DNA of 64,000 nt from [Clostridium] innocuum (lineage in GTDB: Bacteria > Bacillota_I > Bacilli_A > Erysipelotrichales > Erysipelotrichaceae), in contig CP048838.1 of NCBI GenBank assembly GCA_012317185.1, forward strand, positions 3,038,001 through 3,102,000, read 5' to 3'. The notes beneath the pieces were generated by a model. It was not told the DNA's origin, did not search any database, and saw nothing but the letters and a program-made list of their open reading frames with translations. The translations under genes were made by a program, and so were the position numbers. This document shows, one piece after another, positions 18,465 through 26,775 of this stretch. The stretch's first letter is position 1. Each line of letters opens with the position of its first letter.

Positions 18465-18833
18465 AGAAATGCCCCCTTTCATTGTCAGCCTTAAGGCGCT
18501 GTTTCTTCCGCCTGCTATCACCGGGCTGTCTTCGTGTTATTGAGGATGTTTTACGATAATACGCGAGTTTCATCAGTCCATCTTCCACAGGATAGGCACA
18601 AATGCGTTTTATATTTTCCCGGTCCGCTTTTTTCTTCTTTCGGGCAGCTTTTGGCAGACACCTGCTGCCGCTTTGCCTGCCTCGCTAGATACTTTGTGTA
18701 CTCTGTCCGAATCGTTGGCTGATGTTCCCGGAATAGCCGCCACTTCAGACCTCATAGTCCATGCTTAACTACGCATCCGTATACGCAATAGCACCTCACA
18801 GGTTGTATTTCCAGTATCGGTTCCGGGTAAAAG
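18465..18833. other. Gene-free interval
   Basis: 369 bp between the small membrane protein and the RibD-like gene. No plausible frame, RNA fold or repeat was noticed. Confidence 0.4.
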
Positions 18834-19778
18834 CTATTCTTCACGGCCTTCTCCGATACCATACAGAACCTTGTGTCTGAGATACATATAATGACTGGAA
18901 TGCAGATATACACTGATCAGGGAGGTATGCGGATGATGTACACTATCAAAGCTCTGAAAATGCTTTCCTATGGTTAATGCATCCCCTCCCAGATAGACAC
19001 AGGAGTAATTCAGAAACATCTCATCCAGTAATGCATCCTGCAGCAGCAAATGCGTTAATGAGGGTGATTCTACCAGTATGCGCTGCAAGCCCAATGTCTT
19101 CAGCATCCGCATCCCCAAAACATTGTCCATAACATCAGCTCCTGTGACGACGATATAGTTTTTTTCCGGCTTGAGCGTCTGTCTGCACGCTTCAAGACTG
19201 TCGATGATTTCCACAGGCTTCAGGGAGTTATGAACACAGCGCTGCACTCCCTTTGGCGTAGTGTAAAAAATCACCGGAATTTTCCCGCAGGTAAATTCTA
19301 TATGATGAAACGGCACATCACTGCCATCCAGTGTTGGAATAATATTCCACGGGATTTCCTGCATCCCCATTCTCACACGGGATTCCTCCAGCGAGGCATC
19401 ATACACATGTCCGGTTCCGGAAGGCTCATTATGCAAAGTCGCAGCACCAAACAGAATCGCATCTGCACTTGCGCGCAGAACATTCAACGTATACCAGTCC
19501 GCAGCACTGCCTTCCTTTGCCAGATAATTTTTGCTTGCGATAAAGGGTCCCTCAGCAGCGTCCGGAAATGCAATCCTGCCATCAACAGAGGTAACAAGAG
19601 AGCAATACAAATACGGGCGGTCCTGCGGATGCACCGGAAATTTCAAGGGTGCGGAATATACGGTACGTAAATGCTCATCCTCGATACCGGTCTGCACAAG
19701 CGCGATATCCTCGTTTCGATACAGGCATTTCAGCTGCATGCTTTTATAATCAAATGCTGTCTTCAAAAAATCACTCAT
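18834..19778 (-). CDS. RibD C-terminal-domain (dihydrofolate-reductase-like) protein
   Basis: About 314 residues. It matches the pyrimidine-reductase half of RibD: PYLYCSLVTSVDGRIAF (substrate and NADPH site), DAILFGAATLHNEP, GADVMDNVLGMRMLKTLGLQRILVESPSL (the nucleotide-binding stretch usually ending EGG or ESPS here) and LLDEMFLNY. The deaminase half of RibD is absent, and riboflavin genes are not nearby, so it may reduce another NADPH substrate, as many stand-alone RibD_C proteins do. The ATG at 19778 overlaps the SDR stop as ATGA, so the two are translationally coupled. It is the last gene of the reductase cluster that begins at 22737. Confidence 0.78.
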   Translation of the reverse strand: MSDFLKTAFDYKSMQLKCLYRNEDIALVQTGIEDEHLRTVYSAPLKFPVHPQDRPYLYCSLVTSVDGRIAFPDAAEGPFIASKNYLAKEGSAADWYTLNVLRASADAILFGAATLHNEPSGTGHVYDASLEESRVRMGMQEIPWNIIPTLDGSDVPFHHIEFTCGKIPVIFYTTPKGVQRCVHNSLKPVEIIDSLEACRQTLKPEKNYIVVTGADVMDNVLGMRMLKTLGLQRILVESPSLTHLLLQDALLDEMFLNYSCVYLGGDALTIGKHFQSFDSVHHPHTSLISVYLHSSHYMYLRHKVLYGIGEGREE

Positions 19779-20512
19779 ACCGCAGGTCCTCCGCATACAG
19801 GCAGACAGATGCCTGTTATCCAATCCGATTGTGCAGTGCTCAAAAATACGACGCTGTCGACAATATCCTCTGTGGTGCCGATACGCTGCAAGGCATACAG
19901 ACCTTGGTATTCCTTTTGCAGCTGCTTTGGCTGTGCAGCTGCCGCTAAGCGCTTTTGAATCATAGGGGTATCAATAATGCCCGGCAGTATCGCATTGCAG
20001 CGAACCATCGGTGCATATTCCAGTGCAATGCATTCACTCAGCATATTGACAGCCGCTTTGCTTGGATTATAGGCAATTCTGTCCGCAAGCGGCTTAATAC
20101 TCATATCACTGGAAATGTTCACGATTGTCGATTTCTGTTTTTTCAGATATGGGATTGCTGCTTTGCATATATAAAAGGTACCACAGGTATTTATGCGTAA
20201 CACACGCTCAAACACCATGGGATCTGTCGTTTCCAGACCTCCCTCATGAACGATTCCCGCACAATTTACTAGAGAATCCAGTTTTCCAAACTCCGTGACT
20301 GTCCTGCTAACAGCATCGACACAAGCCGCATAAGCTGTAATATCACCGGAAATATACCGGAAATTTTTATGGTCAATGCCGCATTCCTTTTCCAAAGAAA
20401 AGCCGACCACGCTTGCCCCCATGGCAAGAAACCGTCTTGCGACAGCCTCTCCCATTCCACTGGCAGCCCCGCTGACCAGTGCCACACGTCCCTGCATTTG
20501 CAATTCTGACAT
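19775..20512 (-). CDS. Short-chain dehydrogenase/reductase
   Basis: A 245-residue classical SDR: cofactor motif SGAASGMGEAVARRF (TGxxxGxG type) near residue 14, LVNCAGIVHEGG, catalytic Ser in VNISSDMS and the Tyr-Lys pair in YNPSK at about 152-156, then LPGIIDTPM. Residues after beta-2 (GFSLEKECG) do not clearly indicate NADP over NAD. Such enzymes oxidise or reduce alcohols and ketones; the substrate is unknown. The ATG 20512 has AAGGGAG upstream. Translation is coupled to the RibD-like gene. A 221-bp gap separates it from the upstream flavodoxin gene, so it may have its own promoter. Confidence 0.88.
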   Translation of the reverse strand: MSELQMQGRVALVSGAASGMGEAVARRFLAMGASVVGFSLEKECGIDHKNFRYISGDITAYAACVDAVSRTVTEFGKLDSLVNCAGIVHEGGLETTDPMVFERVLRINTCGTFYICKAAIPYLKKQKSTIVNISSDMSIKPLADRIAYNPSKAAVNMLSECIALEYAPMVRCNAILPGIIDTPMIQKRLAAAAQPKQLQKEYQGLYALQRIGTTEDIVDSVVFLSTAQSDWITGICLPVCGGPAV

Positions 20513-20733
20513 AGCTGTTTTCTCCCTTCCTATACAGCAAAGGCTGCATACTGACGATGTCTTCGCATCTGTAGCTACTCAATCATTCCCGCATTTCCGC
20601 TTCCTCTTCCCCGGAAAATCAATACATTTGCTTTCTGCATCTTTTATGAAAGTGCAGGCCCCCAGGAGTCAGACAGCATGCTTGGATGTATGCTTTTCAG
20701 CTGTCCATATCCTGCTAATATGTACTGCCTTCC

Positions 20734-21375
20734 TTATGCTATGCGATTACGGTCATACTCCATGTAATTCCAGGAGCTGTAACCATAGGCACAATCCTCT
20801 CCCGCTGCCTTATCCTTGCCCCATGCATTCACGATATTGGCGATGTGTTTGCATTGCTGCATTGCATATTTATTTTCTACGGACGAAAGGATATCCGTTT
20901 TATTGGCATAGATCCCCCCCAGCATAAGAGCATCCATCTCATGAAAATAAAATTCCACCGTGGCTTCTACAGACTTTGCCATACTTTTCCAGCGGGCTCC
21001 GGTTGTCAAAACAAGGATACCCGCTTTCTGCCATGTATGCTGCTTGTCCCTGCGCACCTCATATCCATTGCGCAGGATATTCAGGCGGGATAGAAATGAC
21101 ATCATCGGTCCGGATACATTTCCGAACCACATCGGTGAAGCAAGAATAATACAATCCGCTGCTTCTATTTGTTCAAGAATCTGCTGAAAATAATCTTCCT
21201 GTACACAGACCCTTTCTTTCTTACATGCCTGACAGCCCAGACAAGGCTTAAGCGGCATATAATCATAAATATGGATGATCTCCACATCTCCGTGTATGCT
21301 GGCTGTCAGCTCCTTTGTCAAGAGCATCGTCTGTCCACTCTTTTTCGGTGAACCGTTTAATACAAGTACCTTCAT
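20734..21375 (-). CDS. NAD(P)H-dependent FMN reductase/flavodoxin-like protein (copy 2)
   Basis: A 213-residue flavodoxin-fold protein. The FMN phosphate loop is LNGSPKKSGQTMLL at residues 6-19, and the second FMN contact is ASPMWFGNVSGPMMSF at about 96-112. Between them is a cysteine motif, CLGCQACKKERVC, as in iron-sulfur flavoproteins and azoreductase-like WrbA relatives; only four cysteines are present, so cluster binding is uncertain. It is clearly homologous to the gene at 21746 (same ASPMWFGNVSGPMM block), with the ABM gene between them. Likely a cytosolic electron carrier or quinone/nitro reductase. Confidence 0.85.
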   Translation of the reverse strand: MKVLVLNGSPKKSGQTMLLTKELTASIHGDVEIIHIYDYMPLKPCLGCQACKKERVCVQEDYFQQILEQIEAADCIILASPMWFGNVSGPMMSFLSRLNILRNGYEVRRDKQHTWQKAGILVLTTGARWKSMAKSVEATVEFYFHEMDALMLGGIYANKTDILSSVENKYAMQQCKHIANIVNAWGKDKAAGEDCAYGYSSWNYMEYDRNRIA

Positions 21376-21388
21376 AAGTCACCTCTTC

Positions 21389-21742
21389 CTATTTGATAAA
21401 CGAACTGCATTCATATACATCCTGCTTCGCTGCAGGATGTTCCTCAATAAGGCTGTATCCATTGCCAAATGCTTTAGAAAATGCTGCGGCAGTTTTTTCC
21501 CATTCCCGCTCCATCATCTGTTCCCATTCTTCCATTGACCGCCAGGTGACAATGATATGCAGTACCCGCGGCGCGATATCCTGTCTCCAGATTTGCTTTG
21601 AAACAAATCCCTTCTGCTGCTTCAAAAACGTTGTCCATATCTTTGCATCCAATTTCAGAAACGCTTCCACACTCTTTTCCTGCTCCAGCTCGAGCACGAA
21701 TCGCTTTACCGGATACATGGTTCCCTTTTTTGCTGTATACAT
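21389..21742 (-). CDS. ABM-like (antibiotic biosynthesis monooxygenase fold) protein, copy 2
   Basis: A 117-residue ferredoxin-like alpha/beta protein. The core is RFVLELEQEKSVEAFLKLDAKIWTTFLKQQ, then GFVSKQIW and HIIVTWRSMEEWEQMM, matching the dimeric ABM/YgiN fold where the central W and H line an aromatic pocket. ABM proteins include cofactor-free monooxygenases and heme-degrading enzymes. It is only 13 bp from the downstream flavodoxin gene and 3 bp from the upstream one. About 25-30% of positions look shared with the copy at 22375 by eye (VxxFVL/HLIFYC, KYDGFVS, HIIIIWETLKDW). Confidence 0.72.
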   Translation of the reverse strand: MYTAKKGTMYPVKRFVLELEQEKSVEAFLKLDAKIWTTFLKQQKGFVSKQIWRQDIAPRVLHIIVTWRSMEEWEQMMEREWEKTAAAFSKAFGNGYSLIEEHPAAKQDVYECSSFIK

Positions 21743-21745
21743 AGG

Positions 21746-22378
21746 CTAATCCTTCTCCAGACGAACATAATTCTCTGATGCATATCCGTACTTATAATAG
21801 GCATTGGACTGTTTATCCGAATACCATGTATGCAAAGCCTCGGCTGCCCGCCTGCATTTTACAATATCCTGCATCGCTTCTCCTGCCGCTACCCGATCAA
21901 CTGCCTGCGCATATACCGTATCCAGAATCAGTGCGTCCAGATGATTGAAAATGAATTCGGCAGTCGTTTCCATCGTTTTCGCCATACTGTGCCACTTTTC
22001 CTCTCCACACATCAGAAACACGCCCGCTTTATCAAACTTATGCTGCATATCCTTTCGGTAAATATGTCCGGAGGTGATCGTCTGCAGACGGGAGAAAAAT
22101 GCCATCATGGGACCGGATACATTTCCAAACCACATAGGGCTGGCAACAACGAAGCAGTCCGCCGCAAAGCTTCTCTCCAGAATATCCGCAAATGCATCGT
22201 GATAAATACAGCCGGGATTTTTATGACAATATCCGCAATCAATACATGGCTTGACATCCAGATAGTCAAATACATTGATTATTTCAATGCTGCCCTGCAG
22301 ATGTGTACAAAGCTCATTTACCAGTGCCATCGTATGTCCGTTACGATTCGCAGAACCAACAAAGATCATAGTTTTCAT
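21746..22378 (-). CDS. NAD(P)H-dependent FMN reductase/flavodoxin-like protein (copy 1)
   Basis: A 210-residue flavodoxin-fold protein with the FMN loop VGSANRNGHTMALV, the cysteine motif CIDCGYCHKNPGC and ASPMWFGNVSGPMMAFFSRL. It is the paralogue of the product at 20734. Its ATG at 22378 overlaps the stop of the upstream ABM gene (ATGA), so ABM and flavodoxin are made as a coupled pair; this supports a two-component monooxygenase or quinone-cycling unit in which the flavoprotein supplies electrons. The function is inferred. Confidence 0.85.
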   Translation of the reverse strand: MKTMIFVGSANRNGHTMALVNELCTHLQGSIEIINVFDYLDVKPCIDCGYCHKNPGCIYHDAFADILERSFAADCFVVASPMWFGNVSGPMMAFFSRLQTITSGHIYRKDMQHKFDKAGVFLMCGEEKWHSMAKTMETTAEFIFNHLDALILDTVYAQAVDRVAAGEAMQDIVKCRRAAEALHTWYSDKQSNAYYKYGYASENYVRLEKD

Positions 22379-22737
22379 CGCTCCATCACCTCACAATGTG
22401 AAATCTTATAGGTACTGAAATTGTCTTCTATATGTAATCTGGGCCCATTTTTATATGGATAGGGAAAGATTTCGTCGAATCGTTTTCCGATATCCGCCAG
22501 AGCCTCCTTGGGAATGGCGAACCAATCCTTCAGGGTTTCCCAGATTATGATAATATGAATCTCTCCCGGATTCGCCTTGTTGAGATAGGATGTGGTGGAT
22601 ACAAAGCCGTCATATTTTGATAATGCGGCTGTCCAGATATCATTCGCTTCTATATATTGAATCGCTTCCTGCTCATTACGACAATAAAAAATCAAATGCT
22701 CTACAGGATATTTCTTATGTTCATATTCCATCTGCAT
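22375..22737 (-). CDS. ABM-like (antibiotic biosynthesis monooxygenase fold) protein, copy 1
   Basis: A 120-residue protein with the ABM pattern: YPVEHLIFYCRNEQEAIQYIE, SKYDGFVSTTSYL, EIHIIIIWETLKDWFAI. It begins the cluster ABM-flavodoxin-ABM-flavodoxin-SDR-RibD_C. The ATG 22737 has AAAGGGGTG upstream. The C-terminal third (FDEIFPYPYKNGPRLHIEDN) resembles proteins that use a longer final helix to cap the pocket. It overlaps its partner by four bases. Confidence 0.72.
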   Translation of the reverse strand: MQMEYEHKKYPVEHLIFYCRNEQEAIQYIEANDIWTAALSKYDGFVSTTSYLNKANPGEIHIIIIWETLKDWFAIPKEALADIGKRFDEIFPYPYKNGPRLHIEDNFSTYKISHCEVMER

Positions 22738-22932
22738 ACTGCACCCCTTTTCCTTGCTTTTGACTCCGTTTTTTATAAGCTGTCTGCTTCCATACCATAT
22801 ACGCCGCCTCCTTTCCTTACGCCTTCATCATATGTTGAAATCAGCCCGCTTACAAATCATCGTTTGCACTTCCCGCATAGGCAATACGTCCCTTGCAGCA
22901 GAGCTGAGTGAATAATCTTGCTCATACGGATA

Positions 22933-22970
22933 CCAAAAAGAAGACCCCTGCATCACATACAGGAGTCTGT
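22933..22970 (-). terminator. Terminator after the cysteine-rich gene
   Basis: On the minus strand AGACTCCTG pairs with CAGGGGTCT (one T-G pair) around a nine-base loop and is followed by TCTTTTTGG. It insulates the ABM operon from the gene upstream. Confidence 0.8.
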
Positions 22971-23092
22971 TTGTTATATGAATCGCCTGAAAAAGATATC
23001 AGCTGTTAATCACCGTATTCTTCGTAGTTTCTATCGGTTTCATCATAGTCGAATGCTTCCGCAAAATTCTCACGCAGATCATCATTACGCAG

Positions 23093-23426
23093 TCAGCAGT
23101 TTCTCATACAGCGGCGATACTGGTCACGGCAGTGATCCTCACAGCTTGGACGCGGCGGACACGATCTTGGCGGGCATGGACGATTATTTCCACAGCCGCA
23201 GCCCTGAGAATTTCCGCTGTTTCCACAGCCGCAGTCATTGTTATGATGAGCAGCCATAGCTGCCATGATTTCCACCGCATCCCGGACGGTAGGTGTTGAC
23301 ACAGGAGCAGCGGGAACGGCGTTCCGTATTGTAGCCGGACTGGTTTACCATAATTCTTTCTCCATTGCGTGCACAGGAAGACCCGCGTCCGCTGTTGGAA
23401 GAACAATTGCATCTTGAGTTATACAT
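23093..23426 (-). pseudogene. Cysteine/glycine-rich small protein, apparently frameshifted
   Basis: From ATG 23426 (AAAGGAG upstream) a 61-residue Cys/Asn/Ser-rich peptide is read (NSRCNCSSNSGRG..., ending GNHGSYGCSS, stop at 23241). In an overlapping frame, without a good start, the Cys-rich pattern continues for a further stretch (DCGCGNSGNSQGCGCGN, then CPPRSCPPRPSC and HCRDQYRRCMRNC) to 23093. Joined at about 23245 they would give one protein of about 110 residues with about 20 cysteines, like spore-coat or exosporium proteins of clostridia. Either a single-base indel or programmed frameshifting must be invoked. A spore role is inference from composition alone. Confidence 0.5.
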
Positions 23427-23539
23427 GTAAGATTTTCTCCTTTATATGAGATATCATCCATCTCAATCCACTATATGCAAATGTCTGATGCCCAACATAA
23501 GCGTATTACAATGGTGGAGGGAAAATCTGTGTATTTTTC

Positions 23540-24322
23540 TTACCTGCTTTCCAGCATGGCACGAAACACATCCAGTCTGGTATAGGCGTTTACATTGAAA
23601 CGCGGCAGTGCATAGGAATCATCACTGTGTTTAGCCTTGCGATTCTCATTGTATCCAAAGGCAAGACGAGTGCCTTTATCCTTCAGAATTTTCTGTATCC
23701 TTTTATTATATTTACCATACGGATATGCATAAAAGGTGATAGAGCCCTGCTTTGCGGTCCCATCGCAGTTGCTCATAATTCAGCTGGTTGATTCGAAAGC
23801 CATCCCCATCCTTATGATGGTGATCGTAGGAATGTGAATAATACTGCAGTACGCGTTCATCCTGCATATCCTCATGAGAAGCATGCTGGCGTATTTCAGG
23901 ATGATAGAGACCATGATGCTCATCGATGGCCGAGCCTATCACAAAAACTGAACCGGTAAAGCCGTAGCGCTTCAATACCGGCAGTGCAAATTTCGTTGTG
24001 GAATAAAATCCGTCATCAAAGGTGATGGCGATACTCTTCTCCGTTAGCTCCTTTTCCCCCTGCTTCCATGCGTACACATCCTCCAGCGTTACGCTGTGAT
24101 AGCCCTCCTCCTTCAACAGCTTCATCTACTGTTCGAACTCAGAAAGTGAGACCACCCACATATTGTCCGGGAAGAAGGCCTGCAAATCCCTGTCCGGTAT
24201 GATATGATGATAGCCGATGATTGGTATGCTTTCCTCATGGTCAAAGGCCTGCAAAGCGCATTTCCCGCATACAGCAGAAGCAGAATGCACAGCAGGCTGA
24301 TGGATAGTTTCTTCTGGCGCAT
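23540..24322 (-). pseudogene. Polysaccharide deacetylase (NodB family) pseudogene
   Basis: The parts of a secreted or membrane-anchored deacetylase are visible in order: an N-terminal membrane segment (KKLSISLLCILLLLYAGNALC) from ATG 24322, a frameshift, SIPIIGYHHIPDRDL, an in-frame TAG at 24125, GYHSVTLEDVYAWKQGEK, the catalytic motif AITFDDGFYSTTKFALPVL, the metal-site SHSYDHHH, another frameshift near 23770, and the C-terminal GSITFYAYPYGKYNKRIQK. At least three lesions make it non-functional. An intact enzyme would remove N-acetyl groups from wall or surface glycan. Decay may follow the IS1634 event immediately upstream. Confidence 0.85.
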
Positions 24323-24333
24323 TCCTACACCTA

Positions 24334-24395
24334 CTTCAGAAACAGGCGAACAAGGCGCTGCTTACAGCCAGTATAAGGATGGTAGCGAAAGGGCA
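24334..24395 (-). pseudogene. C-terminal stub of a membrane protein cut by the IS junction
   Basis: Minus-strand codons read TILILAVSSALFACF-stop directly before the deacetylase ribosome binding site. This looks like the last transmembrane segment of a gene that once preceded the deacetylase and was truncated where IS1634 sequence begins. Too short to name. Confidence 0.3.
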
Positions 24396-25191
24396 GATCG
24401 ATCTCAGAGAACTGGATGAAAATGATCCTGAAGTATACAGATCCATTTACTATAAAGAAGTCCCAATCGAGTCAAAGAAGTTATCAGAGACGATGATCGT
24501 AACGTATTCGCCTAAATATAAGGCTTATCAAGCAAAGATTAGACAGGGACAGATCGAACGTGCTATGAAGATGATCAATGATAATGGAAAAAAGTTTAAG
24601 AAGAATAGACGCAACCCTAATGATCCGGCCAGATTTATAAAAAAGACTGCGATCACTGCGGATGGTGAGGTGGCAGAAGAAGAATATTGTCAGCTCGATC
24701 AAGCAGCTATAGATAAAGAGGCGATGTATGATGGGTTCTATGCAGTAACGACAGATATAGAGGGAGATGTATCTGAGATCATCGCTATCAATGAGAGAAG
24801 ATGGCAGATCGAAGAATGTTTCAGAATAATGAAGACGGACTTTGAAGCACGACCTGTATACCTGCAGAGAGAAGACAGGATAAAGGCCCATTTCCTAATC
24901 TGCTTTCTGGCATTGCTGATATATAGGATTCTGGAATTCAAACTGGACAAGAAATATACAACAGAGAATATCATAGATACACTGAAAAGCATGGATGTAT
25001 GTGCACTTGACGCATATGGCTACATTCCAATTTATAAAAGAACAGATTTGACGGATGACCTTCATGAATTATTTGGTTTCCGTACAGATACTCAGATTAT
25101 CAAGAAGGCTAAAATGAGAAGTATCATTCATGAGTCTAAGATTGCCAATCAATTACTATATTCCCCTGCAAAACCAAAAACTCAAGATTAA
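24395..25191 (+). pseudogene. IS1634-type (IS4 group) transposase, 5'-truncated
   Basis: About 265 codons read as the C-terminal half of an IS1634-family transposase: LRELDENDPEVYRSIYYKEV, a long basic insertion, YDGFYAVTTDIEGDVSEII, then NERRWQIEECFRIMKTDFEARPVYLQ, which carries the catalytic Glu of the DDE triad, and HFLICFLALLIYRILEFKL. The N-terminal half with the first catalytic Asp residues is missing and no left inverted repeat is visible, so the element is dead. The junction to chromosomal deacetylase sequence lies at about 24390-24405. Its own terminator follows. Confidence 0.85.
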
Positions 25192-25226
25192 CCCTTAACT
25201 AAAGGGTTTTCTTGAGTTATTTTTTC
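25179..25226 (+). terminator. IS-associated terminator
   Basis: Nested hairpin: AACTCAAG/CTTGAGTT around AACCCTT-AACT-AAGGGTT, followed by ATTTTTTCC; overlaps the transposase stop. Confidence 0.85.
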
Positions 25227-25251
25227 CTTAAACTGTCAAAGAAGGGATTAT

Positions 25252-25520
25252 ATGATAACCTGTTTAGTTCCAGATGGCAAGCCCTTTTCACAAATTGACT
25301 ATGATAAGATGATTGACGACATTCCTTTCCATCAATTGTGCTGTTCCTGTGGTGCCCATGGTACTCTCATTAGACATGCTTATTATACAAGGCATTTGAA
25401 ACTTGTAAATCATACATGCTGCCTGTGTGTTCTTCGTGTTAAATGTAAATCCTGCGCATGCCATCTTGCCATCCTGCTGTGTCCCTTACTCACAGCTGTC
25501 ATTATCCTGTCAGATCCAGA
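25252..25520 (+). pseudogene. DUF6431 zinc-ribbon-like fragment (transposase-associated)
   Basis: From ATG 25252 the product MITCLVPDGKPFSQIDYDKM, CCSCGAHGTLIRHAYYTRHLK and LCVLRVKCKSCACHLAILL matches the N-terminal zinc-ribbon DUF6431 domain usually found before a helix-turn-helix in IS-like proteins. After about residue 80 a single-base shift is needed to continue with the expected VPYSQLSLSCQI, and then homology ends at about 25520. It is a frameshifted and truncated remnant next to the IS1634 fragment. Confidence 0.6.
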
Positions 25521-25843
25521 TTCGCTGCACCTTTAATATTCTTTTTCCACAACCCACATAGCCTGCTTCTAAGGTCTTTCATCGTTGCTCGTTCCTTCTT
25601 TATATAGACATCATATAATATCTCACGCTCTTTATGAGGCAACTTTTCAATCCTATTCTCTACAAACTCCAAATTGTCGTTGATCCTAATAATATCTCTT
25701 TTCAGAAATGATGTATTGATTTCGATATCTTGTGTTTCCAGCAATTTAAGATAACATTCCTTCAATTCTGAATCTGATTGATAACTTTCCAGAATGAATT
25801 TCATTGTCATATGTTTTCTAGTATAAAGATAACCATATCTCAT
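25502..25843 (-). CDS. Small sigma-70-region-4-like protein (phage/ICE type)
   Basis: About 113 residues from ATG 25843 (AGGAGGGTG upstream). The C-terminal half, IEKLPHKEREILYDVYIKKERATMKDLRSRL, resembles the sigma region 4 or ArpU/RinA-type helix-turn-helix of phages and integrative elements; the N-terminal half is a charged helix. The very C-terminus (KGAANLDLTG) runs into the decayed DUF6431 copy on the other strand, so the natural end may be lost. Probably the last trace of a mobile element at this junction. Confidence 0.5.
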   Translation of the reverse strand: MRYGYLYTRKHMTMKFILESYQSDSELKECYLKLLETQDIEINTSFLKRDIIRINDNLEFVENRIEKLPHKEREILYDVYIKKERATMKDLRSRLCGLWKKNIKGAANLDLTG

Positions 25844-25894
25844 GATGTTCACCCTCCTCCTGCAGTTACATCTGACCTTATGAATCATTGATGC

Positions 25895-25932
25895 AAAAAA
25901 ACCTCTTGAATTGGATATTCAAAAGGTTTTTA
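25895..25932. terminator. Bidirectional terminator
   Basis: AAACCTCTTGAAT pairs with ATTCAAAAGGTTT (one C-A mismatch), with A and T runs on both sides. Separates the junction region from the AT-rich cluster to the right; 25933-26132 shows nothing else. Confidence 0.65.
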
Positions 25933-26132
25933 AAATCAATATTTATACTCCTTACGGCAAAAAAGAGCCTTGCAGCTCCTTTCCAACTATATTCATAAGC
26001 AGTGATATGCTTTAACATTTTATTCCAATTTACTACAGGAACAGTTAATTTAACAGGATAACAGGAATGCGACAATAATATAGATTCGGTTAAAACTAAA
26101 AAATGACAAAAATTCATTTATTCTAGCTGATT

Positions 26133-26750
26133 TTACTGAATTACCTTGCTTAACCAATTTCGAATTTCTTCTTTGTTTTCAGTACCATTAAAACGATATC
26201 CTTCTAACCATATTGAAGTATTTGATGTCAATGATTGAAGATTTACAGCACTTGTTCCCACACTACTACTGTGAGATGTACAAAACGGTATGATTATTTT
26301 ATCACTGAAATCATAACTTTCCAGGAATGTATTCAATATTTTAGGAGCCTGCCCATGCCAAAACGGATAGCCAATTACAATCGTATCGTATTGACCTATA
26401 TTGATTGTTCTATCCATCATCTTGGGACGGCTTAATGGATCTTCTTGCTCTCGGTTAGCTCGACAGTTTGTGTTGTAATTCAAATCCTCTTCAGAATAAG
26501 GTATTTCTGGCACTATTTCATATATATCAGCAGATAATACTTCTGCGGCGTTTTCTGCTATTTTTCGGGTAGTCCCTGTAGGTGAAAAATACACAACTAG
26601 AACTTTCTCTCCTAGACTTGTAATTTCTTTCTCAGTTTCCTTTACTTCTCCTTTGTCTATTGGAACGATATTTTTGTTATTGCTACATGATGTAGCTAAT
26701 AATCCAATAACAAATATCATTACAAAAGAAGCTATTGTTTTCTTTTTCAT
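26133..26750 (-). CDS. Exported flavodoxin (probable lipoprotein)
   Basis: A 205-residue protein with signal peptide KKKTIASFVMIFVIGLLATSC and a likely lipidated Cys at about 22, followed by a flavodoxin_4 domain: FMN phosphate loop VVYFSPTGTTRKIAENAA, YEIVPEIPYSEEDLNY, then YDTIVIGYPFWHGQAPKIL and PFCTSHSSSVGTSAVNL. Extracytoplasmic flavodoxins of this type are common in gut Firmicutes beside aldo/keto reductases and are thought to carry electrons to quinone or peroxide substrates. It is last in the operon starting at 30613, 25 bp after the aldo/keto reductase. Confidence 0.85.
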   Translation of the reverse strand: MKKKTIASFVMIFVIGLLATSCSNNKNIVPIDKGEVKETEKEITSLGEKVLVVYFSPTGTTRKIAENAAEVLSADIYEIVPEIPYSEEDLNYNTNCRANREQEDPLSRPKMMDRTINIGQYDTIVIGYPFWHGQAPKILNTFLESYDFSDKIIIPFCTSHSSSVGTSAVNLQSLTSNTSIWLEGYRFNGTENKEEIRNWLSKVIQ

Positions 26751-26775
26751 GTTACCCTCCAGCTAATTGAATCCT

